Made by a program: the position numbers and the translations under genes. 64,000 nucleotides of DNA, taken from Lachnospiraceae bacterium (GTDB taxonomy: Bacteria; Bacillota; Clostridia; Lachnospirales; Lachnospiraceae). The stretch lies in contig JAIDHX010000036.1 of the NCBI GenBank assembly GCA_029053015.1, forward strand, positions 62,001-126,000, in the 5' to 3' direction. Each line of letters opens with the position of its first letter. Positions within the stretch are counted from its first letter, which is position 1. Positions 33,328 through 42,285 of the stretch are shown piece by piece. The notes under the pieces are model-generated. The model was given only the letters and a program-made list of their open reading frames with translations, searched no databases and was not told where the DNA came from.

Positions 33328-34662
33328 ATGACGGAAAGGTATGTTGCAGTGATTCAGGCAGGTGGAAAGGGAACGAGGGTCAGAGAACTGACGCAGGACA
33401 AAATCCCCAAGCCATTGATGGAAATAAATGGAAAGACAATGCTGGAATGGCAGATTGAAAATCTGATTAAGAACGAAATCAGAGAAATTATTATTATTAC
33501 GGGTTATCTGGGAGACAGGATAGAAACATACATTGGTGACGGCAGTAAATGGGAAATCAAAATTTCATATATCAGGGAAACAGAACCATTAGGCTCAGCA
33601 GGAGCGTTGTATTATCTAAAAGGCAGATGCAGCAAGGATATCCTGCTTATATTTGGGGACGTTATGTTTGATATAGATTGGGAGAGGTTCATCGGTTTCC
33701 ATGAGAAGATGGGCGGTCTTGCCACACTTCTGGTTCATCCCAATTCTCATGCGCAAGATTCCGATTTGGTAGTGTTAGATGATGACAGCAAGGTTCTTTC
33801 TTTTGACTATAAGAACCGGATTAGAGACTATTTTTACGAGAACTGCGTCAATGCCGGTATCTATATTTTATCGGCAGAGGTTCTGGAGCGTTTTTCCAAA
33901 GTGAAGAAAACAGATTTAGAGAAGGATATTCTGCTGCCGCTGATAGAAGAAGGAAAGATATACGGTTACCGCACACCGGAGTATGTGAAGGATGCCGGCA
34001 CACCGGAGCGTTTTCAAAGAGTGTCAAGAGAGCAGCGTGAGGGCATATGGAACCGGAAAAATCTCAAAAACAGACAGGCGTGTGTGTTTCTTGACCGAGA
34101 TGGAACCGTAAACAGATATCAGGGATTGCTCTATGCAGAGGAGCAGTTTGAATTGGAGACGGGAGTGGCAGAAGCGGTACGCAGATTGAATGAAGCAGGG
34201 TATCTGGTGATTCTTGTCACGAATCAGCCGGTGGTGGCAAGAGGGTTATGCGGGATAGAAGATGTAAAGCGGATTCATAGAAAAATGCAGGTACTTTTAG
34301 GAGAAGAGGGGGCATATTTGGATGATATTATGTTTTGTCCACATCATCCGGATAAGGGATTTTCAGGTGAAAATGTATTGTATAAGGTTTCCTGCAATTG
34401 CCGTAAGCCGGCTATAGGAATGATTGCGCATGCTGCGGAAAAATATAATATAGATTTATCGCAATCTTTTATAATAGGGGACAGTACGGTAGATATACAG
34501 ACAGGAAAAAATGCGGGAATGCGGACGATTCTTCTTTTGACAGGACAGGCCGGAAGAGATAAAAAGTATGATGCAGCGCCGGATTTTACGGCAGAAAATC
34601 TGATGGAAGCGGTAACTGTTGTTTTGAAGAACGAAAGTGAAATTTTGGAGGTCACAGAGTGA
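33328..34662 (+). CDS. hddC: Fused heptose-1-P nucleotidyltransferase / heptose bisphosphate phosphatase
   Basis: Protein of 444 aa. Residues 1-235: sugar nucleotidyltransferase (AVIQAGGKGTRVRELT, KPLMEINGKTMLEWQ, PLGSAGAL, FGDVMFD), fitting HddC (GTP: D-glycero-D-manno-heptose 1-P). Residues about 250-430: HAD-IIIA phosphatase like GmhB (VFLDRDGTVNRYQG, ILVTNQPVVARGL, HHPD, zinc-loop CNCRKP, FIIGDSTVDIQTG). The fusion joins the phosphatase that makes heptose 1-phosphate to the enzyme that uses it. Its stop overlaps the GTG of gmhA by 4 bases. Confidence 0.87.
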   Translation: MTERYVAVIQAGGKGTRVRELTQDKIPKPLMEINGKTMLEWQIENLIKNEIREIIIITGYLGDRIETYIGDGSKWEIKISYIRETEPLGSAGALYYLKGRCSKDILLIFGDVMFDIDWERFIGFHEKMGGLATLLVHPNSHAQDSDLVVLDDDSKVLSFDYKNRIRDYFYENCVNAGIYILSAEVLERFSKVKKTDLEKDILLPLIEEGKIYGYRTPEYVKDAGTPERFQRVSREQREGIWNRKNLKNRQACVFLDRDGTVNRYQGLLYAEEQFELETGVAEAVRRLNEAGYLVILVTNQPVVARGLCGIEDVKRIHRKMQVLLGEEGAYLDDIMFCPHHPDKGFSGENVLYKVSCNCRKPAIGMIAHAAEKYNIDLSQSFIIGDSTVDIQTGKNAGMRTILLLTGQAGRDKKYDAAPDFTAENLMEAVTVVLKNESEILEVTE

Positions 34663-35261
34663 AAGATTATAAAGATGATATTAGGCGATATATTGAAATG
34701 GAAAAGCAGGTATTGGATTCCCTGTCGGCAGAAGAAATTAACAATGTTATGAATGTACTGGAAAATGGGCGTCTGACGGGAAAACGGATCTTTATATGCG
34801 GCAACGGGGGAAGCGCTTCAACAGCTTCTCATTTTGAGAGTGATTTTAATAAAGGGATTAGTTATGAGCAGGACATAAAGTATGATATTGAATGTCTGAG
34901 TGACAATGTACCGATGATGATGGCGATTGCCAACGATATCGGTTATGACGACATCTTTCTTGTACCGCTGAAAAACAAGCTGAAAGCCGGAGATATTGTG
35001 ATTGGTATATCAGGAAGCGGAAATTCGGAAAATGTTGTCAGGGCGCTTGGCTATGCGAATGAGGCCGGTGCTGAGACAATCGCTTTTACAGGGTATGACG
35101 GCGGTCGGCTGAAAGCAATGGCAAAGCATAATATTCATGTCGCGGTCAATAACATGCAGATTACAGAAGATATCCATCTGGTTTTAAATCATATGATGAT
35201 GTATATTCTGTCGGGAATGAAGGGAGATATCGATGCTGGAATTTCAGGAAGGTTTTTTTGA
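34659..35261 (+). CDS. gmhA: Sedoheptulose 7-phosphate isomerase GmhA
   Basis: SIS-domain protein of 200 aa; converts sedoheptulose 7-phosphate to D-glycero-D-manno-heptose 7-phosphate, the first step of the heptose pathway. Motifs: IFICGNGGSASTASHFESDF, IGISGSGNSENVVRAL and TEDIHLVLNHMM with the catalytic His region. It starts with GTG inside GTGA shared with the upstream stop, which signals tight coupling, and its end overlaps the LicD gene by 29 bases. Confidence 0.92.
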   Translation: MKDYKDDIRRYIEMEKQVLDSLSAEEINNVMNVLENGRLTGKRIFICGNGGSASTASHFESDFNKGISYEQDIKYDIECLSDNVPMMMAIANDIGYDDIFLVPLKNKLKAGDIVIGISGSGNSENVVRALGYANEAGAETIAFTGYDGGRLKAMAKHNIHVAVNNMQITEDIHLVLNHMMMYILSGMKGDIDAGISGRFF

Positions 35262-37812
35262 GCAGGAAGTCAGAGACGGTTTTTACATAGATACAACCAT
35301 GAAGACGGTGTGGGCGGCAGAGCTGGAAGTGCTGCAGAAAATAGCGGAGATTTGCGACAGGCATGGTATTGTCTGGTACGCAGCGTACGGAACTCTGCTG
35401 GGCGCAATCCGTCATGAGGGCTTTGTTCCCTGGGATGATGATATGGATATCTGGGTGAAGCGCGGGGACTATAATAAGCTGCTTAAAATATTGCCGAAGG
35501 AACTGCCGGAAGGGTATTTCGTGAGGAGCCCCCTGACGGAAGACAGATTTGACCAGTTTCACACATTTGTCATTAACGGCAACCGCATCAGTATAGACAA
35601 GGAATGGCTGGAGCAGTATCATGGCTGCCCTTTTTCTGTGGGAGTGGATATTTTTCCATTGGATTATCTTGCCCGCGATGAAAATGAGAGGATGGTACAG
35701 GAAAATCTGGTCAAGATGGCAGCACGCGGTGCACAAGCGGCAAGTACACTGTTTCGTGAGTGGGATGCTGCTGCGGAGAAGGCAGAGGAAGAAAAAAAGG
35801 CTTTAGTGGAAGAGATGCGGGAGGGGATTCAGTACTTAGAGGATAGCTGCAATGTAAAGATAGATAACCGGCTGTTGGAAGAAGAAAGATGGTTTGAACT
35901 GGCTTCTGAGTTTGGAAAATGGGCAAACTACTTTGCTATGATGTACGGGGAAGAGGAAAGCGATTATCTGGTGAAATTTACGGATTATGTGCGCTGGGAT
36001 TGGAAAAAGTTTCCCAAAGAATGGTTTGCGGAAGTTTACAGCGCTACCTTTGAGAATTTTATGCTGCCCATTCCATGCGGTTATTGGCAAGTGCTTCGTA
36101 AGATTTATGCAAATTTTGAGGTCCTTGTAAAAAGAACAGGGGCGCATGATTATCCGTATTATGCAGAGCAGTTGGAAGAGCTGAAAAGCATGGTGCGGGC
36201 TAAGGAAAAAGAGGTGCAAAATGTTGCTTCATGGGAAGCAGACAGTTCCATGCCTTCAGACTGGGAAAGATGTGTGCAGAGAGAGGACGGCAGTCGAAAA
36301 AAGATTATATTGTTTGCAAATGATATTGCTGTATTTTTGGCGGGCAGGGAGAGGGCATTGGATAAGCTGGAGAAGGTATTGCATACCTTTGAAGCGGTGC
36401 AGAAGCATGTTGTCTTGTGGTGGCGCCCGCAAAGGACAATGGCGAATAAATTGGGAACCGTATCAAATGAGCTTGCCGGGCGGTATAGGGAAATTTTAGA
36501 CCGTTACCGTGCGGCGGGATGGGGAATATGTGATGAGACGGACAATACCGACAGAGCAGTAGAATTGTGTGATGCTTATTATGGAGATATGAACGCTGTT
36601 TTGCAGCCGTTTCAAAATGTAGACAAGCCAATCCTGTTAGCTGCTGCAGAGGGAGAAAACAGTTATGTGAGAAATCGGAACATAATTCAGGAAAACAGGG
36701 CATTTTTCAGCTTTTCGGACTATGCGGAAGATGATGGAAAATTGTATTTTGCCAATACGAATTTCAATACACTGGCTATCATAGACGAAGAGACCTGGAC
36801 GTTGAAAAAGCATATTATTTTTGAGGGGGTAAATATTGCTGCGAAGAATGTACATCTGAGATGTGTCAAAAAAGGGAAGAAGATATGTTTTCTGCCGGCA
36901 GGAATACAGTGCGCACATGTATATGACATCGAAAAGGGTACGCAAAGCAGTTACAGCCTTGCGGGAGACGATGAGATAGAGCCTTTAGGGCATACGTGGA
37001 ATCATTTTTCCTGCGAGGAAGATGTATATTTATTACCCAGCCGCAAAAAATATGGGCTTTGGAAATGGAATGTCCATGCAGATACCATTGAACAGGAGAC
37101 ATGGTGGGAACTTCCGTGCATGGAAGGGGTTCTGCAGCATGGCATCATGGAAGAGAAGCGGTTTTACTCCTTAGAAGAGTCAACCAATCAACTGTATATT
37201 ACGGATATGGAATCCAAGACGGTAGAGTGCTGTTTGCTGCCGGATGAACGGGTATACCGCATTGTATATGATGGACAGAATTTTTGGTATTCCATAAACG
37301 GCAGTACGGACATTGTCTGCTGGAACAGGAAACAGGGCGTGATTGGCAGATATCAAACGCCGTGCAGCGATAGTTATGAGAAGGAAATGATGCTGTATGA
37401 AGAGATTTTTTGTGCTGCCGGAAGAATATTTTTATACGAAAAGAACCGTCACACAATATGTATGCTGGACAAAGAAAAAAGGGAAGTGGAAAAAATATAT
37501 TCCATAAAGTGTGAAAGGGCCATTTTTGGAATGCTGGAGGAAAAACCAAGTTTTAAATGTGTGGGTGATAAATTAATCTGCATGTTGAGAAATGCGGGGG
37601 AAGTTGTGCTGATTGATTTAGAAACGTTAGAGGTCAGGCAATGTCCGGAAAAATTTCACATGGATAAAGAAATGCAGGAATATATGTATAAAATTGCTTT
37701 TGAACGCAATGCGTTGTTGTATGAGGAAACGGGCGCAGCAGATTTAGAATTGCTTCTGCAGTATTGTATTCTGGGGTGCGGGATCAATCGGGAGGGTGCT
37801 GATACCCTATAG
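35233..37812 (+). CDS. LicD-family phosphotransferase with long C-terminal region
   Basis: Protein of 859 aa. Residues about 35-110 carry the LicD signature: WYAAYGTLLGAIRHEGFVPW then DDDMDIWV (residues about 51-75). LicD proteins transfer phosphocholine or alditol phosphates from CDP donors onto glycans. Residues about 355-470 form an alpha/beta region (KKIILFANDIAVFLAGRERA). Residues about 490-790 contain repeated strand-rich units (NTNFNTLAIIDEETW, KSYIDxET-like patterns) resembling a beta-propeller. The CDP-alditol cassette at 7649-10122 could supply the donor. GGGAG before the ATG supports the start although it lies inside gmhA. Confidence 0.82.
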   Translation: MLEFQEGFFEQEVRDGFYIDTTMKTVWAAELEVLQKIAEICDRHGIVWYAAYGTLLGAIRHEGFVPWDDDMDIWVKRGDYNKLLKILPKELPEGYFVRSPLTEDRFDQFHTFVINGNRISIDKEWLEQYHGCPFSVGVDIFPLDYLARDENERMVQENLVKMAARGAQAASTLFREWDAAAEKAEEEKKALVEEMREGIQYLEDSCNVKIDNRLLEEERWFELASEFGKWANYFAMMYGEEESDYLVKFTDYVRWDWKKFPKEWFAEVYSATFENFMLPIPCGYWQVLRKIYANFEVLVKRTGAHDYPYYAEQLEELKSMVRAKEKEVQNVASWEADSSMPSDWERCVQREDGSRKKIILFANDIAVFLAGRERALDKLEKVLHTFEAVQKHVVLWWRPQRTMANKLGTVSNELAGRYREILDRYRAAGWGICDETDNTDRAVELCDAYYGDMNAVLQPFQNVDKPILLAAAEGENSYVRNRNIIQENRAFFSFSDYAEDDGKLYFANTNFNTLAIIDEETWTLKKHIIFEGVNIAAKNVHLRCVKKGKKICFLPAGIQCAHVYDIEKGTQSSYSLAGDDEIEPLGHTWNHFSCEEDVYLLPSRKKYGLWKWNVHADTIEQETWWELPCMEGVLQHGIMEEKRFYSLEESTNQLYITDMESKTVECCLLPDERVYRIVYDGQNFWYSINGSTDIVCWNRKQGVIGRYQTPCSDSYEKEMMLYEEIFCAAGRIFLYEKNRHTICMLDKEKREVEKIYSIKCERAIFGMLEEKPSFKCVGDKLICMLRNAGEVVLIDLETLEVRQCPEKFHMDKEMQEYMYKIAFERNALLYEETGAADLELLLQYCILGCGINREGADTL

Positions 37813-37838
37813 CTGCTGTTTGAAAACAGGAGACAAAT

Positions 37839-38963
37839 ATGGACGAGAAAATATTTGTGACGCGGTCGTCTATGCCGACGTATGAAGAGTATATAGAAGC
37901 GATAAAACCTCTTTGGGAGAGCTGTCGGCTTACCAATATGGGACAATACCATAAGGAGTTGGAAGAACAGTTAAAAGTTTATCTTGACGTTCCCGAAATT
38001 TCCTTAATGGTAAATGGACATATGGCATTGGAAATGATAATACAGGCATTTGATTTTCCGGAAGGTTCTGAAGTCATTACAACGCCGTTTACTTTTGTTT
38101 CGACGACGCATGCCATTGTCCGCAACCGTTTGAAACCGGTTTTTTGTGATGTGAAAAGCAGTGACGGGACGATTGACGAAGCCAAAATAGAGGATTTGAT
38201 TACGGAAAAAACCGTTGCGATTCTGCCGGTGCATGTGTATGGAAATGTATGTAACATAGAAGAAATTCAGAGGATTGCCGACAAGTATGGATTAAAGGTG
38301 ATCTATGATACGGCACACGCTTTTGGGGTAAAATATAAGGGAAAAGGCATCGGAAGTTATGGCGATGCCTCTGTTTTCAGTTTTCATGCGACAAAGGTAT
38401 TTAATACCATTGAAGGAGGAGCGGCAGCATTTTCGGATAAAACCTTGTACGACAAGCTCTATAATTTGAAGAATTTTGGAATTCGTGGAGAAGAGCATGT
38501 AGTGTCAATCGGCGCAAATGCGAAAATGAATGAGCTGCAGGCAATCATGGGATTGTGCAATTTAAGGCATATTGAGCAGGCGATTGCGGCACGTGAGGAA
38601 CGCTCTAGGTATTACAAGGAACATTTGCAGAACATCAAAGGAATCCGGCTTTTTGATGAAAATAGGTTTACCGACAAAAATTATGCGTACTTTCCGATTT
38701 TAATAGAGGAAGACTACCCGATAAGCAGGGACGACCTGTATGACTTGTTAAAGAGCCACAATATCTATGCACGAAAATATTTTTATCCAATTACGGCAGA
38801 TATGGAATGTTATAAAAATCAATGTGAAGCAAACGATTTGACAGTGGCTCGCAAAGTTTCCGGACAAGTTTTGACGATACCGTTTTATGAGAAACTGGAG
38901 AAGGAACAGATGGACCGGATTTTACAGTTTATAATAGAAGCAGTGAAAAATATGAATAGATAA
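37839..38963 (+). CDS. DegT/DnrJ/EryC1-type sugar aminotransferase
   Basis: PLP-dependent enzyme of 374 aa that adds an amino group to a keto-sugar nucleotide. Motifs: TTPFTFVSTTHAIV, PVHVYGNVCNIEEI, VIYDTAHAFGVKYKG, and SFHATKVFNTIEGG with the PLP-binding Lys at residue 186. Placed after a 4,6-dehydratase set, it could aminate a 4-keto-6-deoxy sugar or heptose. The aminosugar is a natural acceptor for an amide-linked acid made by the following genes. CAGGAG precedes the start. Confidence 0.92.
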   Translation: MDEKIFVTRSSMPTYEEYIEAIKPLWESCRLTNMGQYHKELEEQLKVYLDVPEISLMVNGHMALEMIIQAFDFPEGSEVITTPFTFVSTTHAIVRNRLKPVFCDVKSSDGTIDEAKIEDLITEKTVAILPVHVYGNVCNIEEIQRIADKYGLKVIYDTAHAFGVKYKGKGIGSYGDASVFSFHATKVFNTIEGGAAAFSDKTLYDKLYNLKNFGIRGEEHVVSIGANAKMNELQAIMGLCNLRHIEQAIAAREERSRYYKEHLQNIKGIRLFDENRFTDKNYAYFPILIEEDYPISRDDLYDLLKSHNIYARKYFYPITADMECYKNQCEANDLTVARKVSGQVLTIPFYEKLEKEQMDRILQFIIEAVKNMNR

Positions 38964-38985
38964 GAAATAGAGTGGAGGAATGCCC

Positions 38986-40920
38986 ATGTGCGGTATAGCT
39001 GGATTGATTAATATAAATGCATCGGCAGAGCGGCTGGGGAAAGAAGAGTTGGAGGATATTGACAGCGCCGTCAAGGTTCAGAAACATCGCGGACCGGATG
39101 ATACGGGTGTGTGCGCACTCAATTTTAAAACGAAGAAGTCATATGCAGCAGCCGGTGCGGCAGAAATTGATTTAAAGAATGAAATAGACGGAGTCATTGG
39201 ATTTAACAGATTAAGTATTAAAGATCTGTCTATAGAGGGACATCAGCCAATGACAGCGCTTGACGGGAGAGTGATTTTGGCATTTAATGGTGAAATTTAT
39301 AATGATGTGGAATTAAGGGAAGAATTAATTAATATTGGTTATCGGTTTAGAAGCTCTTCCGATACAGAAGTGATTATGAATCTATATCTTGAATATGGAT
39401 TTGAAAGTATGATTCCAAGGTTGAATGGAATGTTTGCCATTGTGATAGCGGATTTGAGGTACGGAACGGTATGGATAGCAAGGGATCGTTTCGGAATCAA
39501 GCCATTATATTATACGATTTACCTTAATAGGATTGCGTTTGCTTCAGAATTGAAAAGCATTATTCAATTTAGAGATTTTGAACGCAGACTGGATATGGAT
39601 GCTTTTAACGCGAGATTAATATTTTCACGACCAAGTGAAAAAGTGCTCTTGAAAGATGTAGAATTAGTGGAGCCGGGTCAGGCGATACGGATTACTTACG
39701 ATGCAGATATTAAAAAATGGAAGTTCTATAATATAAATCAGTATGAAAGGGAGGAAGAAAAATATAAGTCCATTGCAGAGGCGATGGAGGCGACAGAAGC
39801 CGTTATTACATCGGCAGTTTCAAGACAAATGGTGAGTGATGTAAAAGTAGGATGCCAGCTTTCGGGAGGTATTGATTCAACATTAGTCAGTTATTTTGCC
39901 AATCAAAATAAGGGGGCTAATTTAAACGATGCAGTTTCTATTATTGATGAAAAAGGAGTAATAGGAGAGGAACAATATATAGATTATGTCGGAAGCCGGC
40001 TAAGCCTTGATTTGCATAAATTTACAATAGAAGAGGATTATTTTTTAAATAATTACGAGCGTATGATATGGCATAATGATGCGCCGGTTTATCAGCCATT
40101 TTTTGTATGCTTCCTGAAATTGGCAGAAAGAGCCAAGGATTATGTGACTGTCTTATTAAGCGGAGAGGGATCTGATGAAACGGCGGGAGGATATACGCGT
40201 TTCGCGACGGGAGTCTATCAACCGTTTTTGAAAAAAATGGGCGGAAGCGGCAATTTGAAAAGCTATGACAGTTATGCTCATTATGCGGTTATGACGGATC
40301 AGACCATTACGAACCTCGTTTCAGAAGGTTATAATGGATTGGAAAGGCTGATTGGGGAACAGGTGGATCTTTTTAACAGTTTTACGGGTTCCGATTTTAC
40401 CAAGCACTTAAAATTTGAAATTACGGAAAGACTACCGGAAGCGCTGCTGCGGCAGGATAAAATGACAATGGCAAGTTCTATAGAAAATCGGGTGCCCCTT
40501 CTTGACAATGAAGTAGTTGACCATGTTATGCGTTTGCCGGAGGATATGCTTGTCAGATTTGCGAGTTGCTCGCCGCTTAATTTATCAGATAATCCTTTGG
40601 AGTGGGTTCAGGGAAAATATATTTATAAAGAGATTGTTGCCAATAAATTCGGAACCGATTTTGCATATAGAAAAAAACAAATTATGGCATTGGATAAAAG
40701 GACGATGGTGACGTCGGAAGGATTTAGAAATTATTTTTATGATGTAATTTATCCGAATATGCGAAACAGAGGGTTGCTTAATGCAGACAAGATAAAGAAT
40801 TCGTTTGAGAATGCAAGGTTAATTACCAATGCAGAATTTACAAGTATGTGGAGAGCAATTGCACTGGAAACATGGTGCCAATTGTTTTTAGGGCAAAGCC
40901 GGAACTTATATGCAAAATGA
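38986..40920 (+). CDS. Asparagine synthetase (glutamine-hydrolysing) family, AsnB-like
   Basis: Protein of 644 aa. Starting at ATG 38986 gives the required Cys2 nucleophile (MCGIAGLI); a start at 38980 would bury it, and GGAGGA at 38974-38979 fits 38986. Residues 1-210: class II glutaminase (KHRGPDDTG, FNGEIYND, SSDTEV). Residues about 230-620: synthetase with PP-loop LSGGIDSTL near residue 292 and LLSGEGSDETAGGY. In glycan clusters such enzymes amidate a carboxylate on a sugar or a side group. It opens the more A/T-rich organic-acid cassette. Confidence 0.88.
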   Translation: MCGIAGLININASAERLGKEELEDIDSAVKVQKHRGPDDTGVCALNFKTKKSYAAAGAAEIDLKNEIDGVIGFNRLSIKDLSIEGHQPMTALDGRVILAFNGEIYNDVELREELINIGYRFRSSSDTEVIMNLYLEYGFESMIPRLNGMFAIVIADLRYGTVWIARDRFGIKPLYYTIYLNRIAFASELKSIIQFRDFERRLDMDAFNARLIFSRPSEKVLLKDVELVEPGQAIRITYDADIKKWKFYNINQYEREEEKYKSIAEAMEATEAVITSAVSRQMVSDVKVGCQLSGGIDSTLVSYFANQNKGANLNDAVSIIDEKGVIGEEQYIDYVGSRLSLDLHKFTIEEDYFLNNYERMIWHNDAPVYQPFFVCFLKLAERAKDYVTVLLSGEGSDETAGGYTRFATGVYQPFLKKMGGSGNLKSYDSYAHYAVMTDQTITNLVSEGYNGLERLIGEQVDLFNSFTGSDFTKHLKFEITERLPEALLRQDKMTMASSIENRVPLLDNEVVDHVMRLPEDMLVRFASCSPLNLSDNPLEWVQGKYIYKEIVANKFGTDFAYRKKQIMALDKRTMVTSEGFRNYFYDVIYPNMRNRGLLNADKIKNSFENARLITNAEFTSMWRAIALETWCQLFLGQSRNLYAK

Positions 40921-40967
40921 AATGTTGTCTGCTTGAGAATTTGAGGTATGAACGGTGGTGATTCAGG

Positions 40968-42245
40968 GTGTCTTTTTATAGAGGAAAGCGTATTTTAGTT
41001 CTGGGTGGCAGTTTTCAACACTGTAAGGTGGTAGAAGCAGCGCATGAGTTGGAAATGATTGTGTATGTGACAGATTATTTGGAAAACTCACCGGCCAAGA
41101 AGAATGCGGATTATGCGTTGCTTTATGATGTAAAAGATGTGAGTGGGATTGTAAAATTTTGTAAAGAGGAGCATATAGATGGAGTTATTAGTACTTCATT
41201 GGATCCCTGTCAGGTACCTTATCAGAAAATATGCAGGGAACTGGGAGTTCCCTGTTTTGGAACAGCAGAGCAGTTCCATATATTGACGGATAAAGTTGCA
41301 TTTAAAGAATGCTGTAAACGGTATGGTGTTGATATTATAGATACCTATTCTGCAAAAGAATTAGAAGAATATAAGAAGTCCGGGAGAATCAAAGAAATCC
41401 TGCCTGTCCTGATAAAGCCGACAGACAGCAGAGGGTCAAGAGGACAAACAGTATGCTGTGAAGCAGATGCAATTCAGGCAGCAATAGAGGCAGCACAATT
41501 GGAATCGTCTACGGGTGAAATTGTGATAGAAAAATATATGGAGCACAAGGATGATTTTACAGCAGCCTACTTGTTCATGAGGGGAAAAGCGGTACTTGTT
41601 CGCACAGGTGACCGATATGTCGGCACACAGAAAATGGGATTGAATAAAGTTGCCATTGCTTCTGCAAGCCCATCAAGGCATACTCAAATGTATTTGACTC
41701 ATGTTCATGACAGAGTCGTTCATATGTTAAATGATATTGGAATTGTAAATGGACCGGTTTTTTTTCAAGGATTTGCAGATGGGAATACCGTTCGGCTTTA
41801 TGATCCGGGGTTTCGGTTTTCAGGCGGAGAATATGAGAGACTATTTTTTGAAGCAACAAAAATTAATTTAATAAAAATGTTGGTTCAGTTTGCAATAATC
41901 GGGGATTTCGAAAGTATGATTGAGGAATCCGATCTTTCCCATTTAAATGGCATGAGAATTATGCAGTTGTGCCCCACACTGAGAGCGGGAAAAATTTGTA
42001 AGATAAAAGGTGTGGATGCTATAATGAAGCATGAGAATGTGGTGTCATTTGCCCCCAGATACAGCGAAGGAGACGTTGTTCCCAGTTGCAATGATGTCAG
42101 GAGGCGGTATGCTGAAATTTGTACTTTATGTGAATCCAAAGACAGAGAAAGAGAAGTGTTGCAATTTATACAAAAAGAGTTAGTCATACAAGACGAGTGG
42201 GGAAATGACTTGATATGCGACAAATTAAATATCGATGTGATTTAG
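40968..42245 (+). CDS. ATP-grasp family ligase
   Basis: Protein of 425 aa. Residues 1-110 form a pre-ATP-grasp Rossmann domain (KRILVLGGSFQHCKVVEAAH, VISTSLDPC). Residues about 115-330 form the ATP-grasp (PVLIKPTDSRGSRGQTVC as the ATP lysine/Gly loop, IVIEKYMEHKDDF, FFQGFADG, YDPGFRFSGGEYE). These enzymes join a carboxylate to an amine or thiol through an acyl phosphate. It could couple the acid made by the next genes to an aminosugar or amino acid; substrate not known. The start is GTG with GGTGGTGA at 40954-40961. Confidence 0.85.
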   Translation: MSFYRGKRILVLGGSFQHCKVVEAAHELEMIVYVTDYLENSPAKKNADYALLYDVKDVSGIVKFCKEEHIDGVISTSLDPCQVPYQKICRELGVPCFGTAEQFHILTDKVAFKECCKRYGVDIIDTYSAKELEEYKKSGRIKEILPVLIKPTDSRGSRGQTVCCEADAIQAAIEAAQLESSTGEIVIEKYMEHKDDFTAAYLFMRGKAVLVRTGDRYVGTQKMGLNKVAIASASPSRHTQMYLTHVHDRVVHMLNDIGIVNGPVFFQGFADGNTVRLYDPGFRFSGGEYERLFFEATKINLIKMLVQFAIIGDFESMIEESDLSHLNGMRIMQLCPTLRAGKICKIKGVDAIMKHENVVSFAPRYSEGDVVPSCNDVRRRYAEICTLCESKDREREVLQFIQKELVIQDEWGNDLICDKLNIDVI

Positions 42246-42285
42246 AAAAGCGGAAGGCAATAAATTACATTAAAAAGGATTGATT

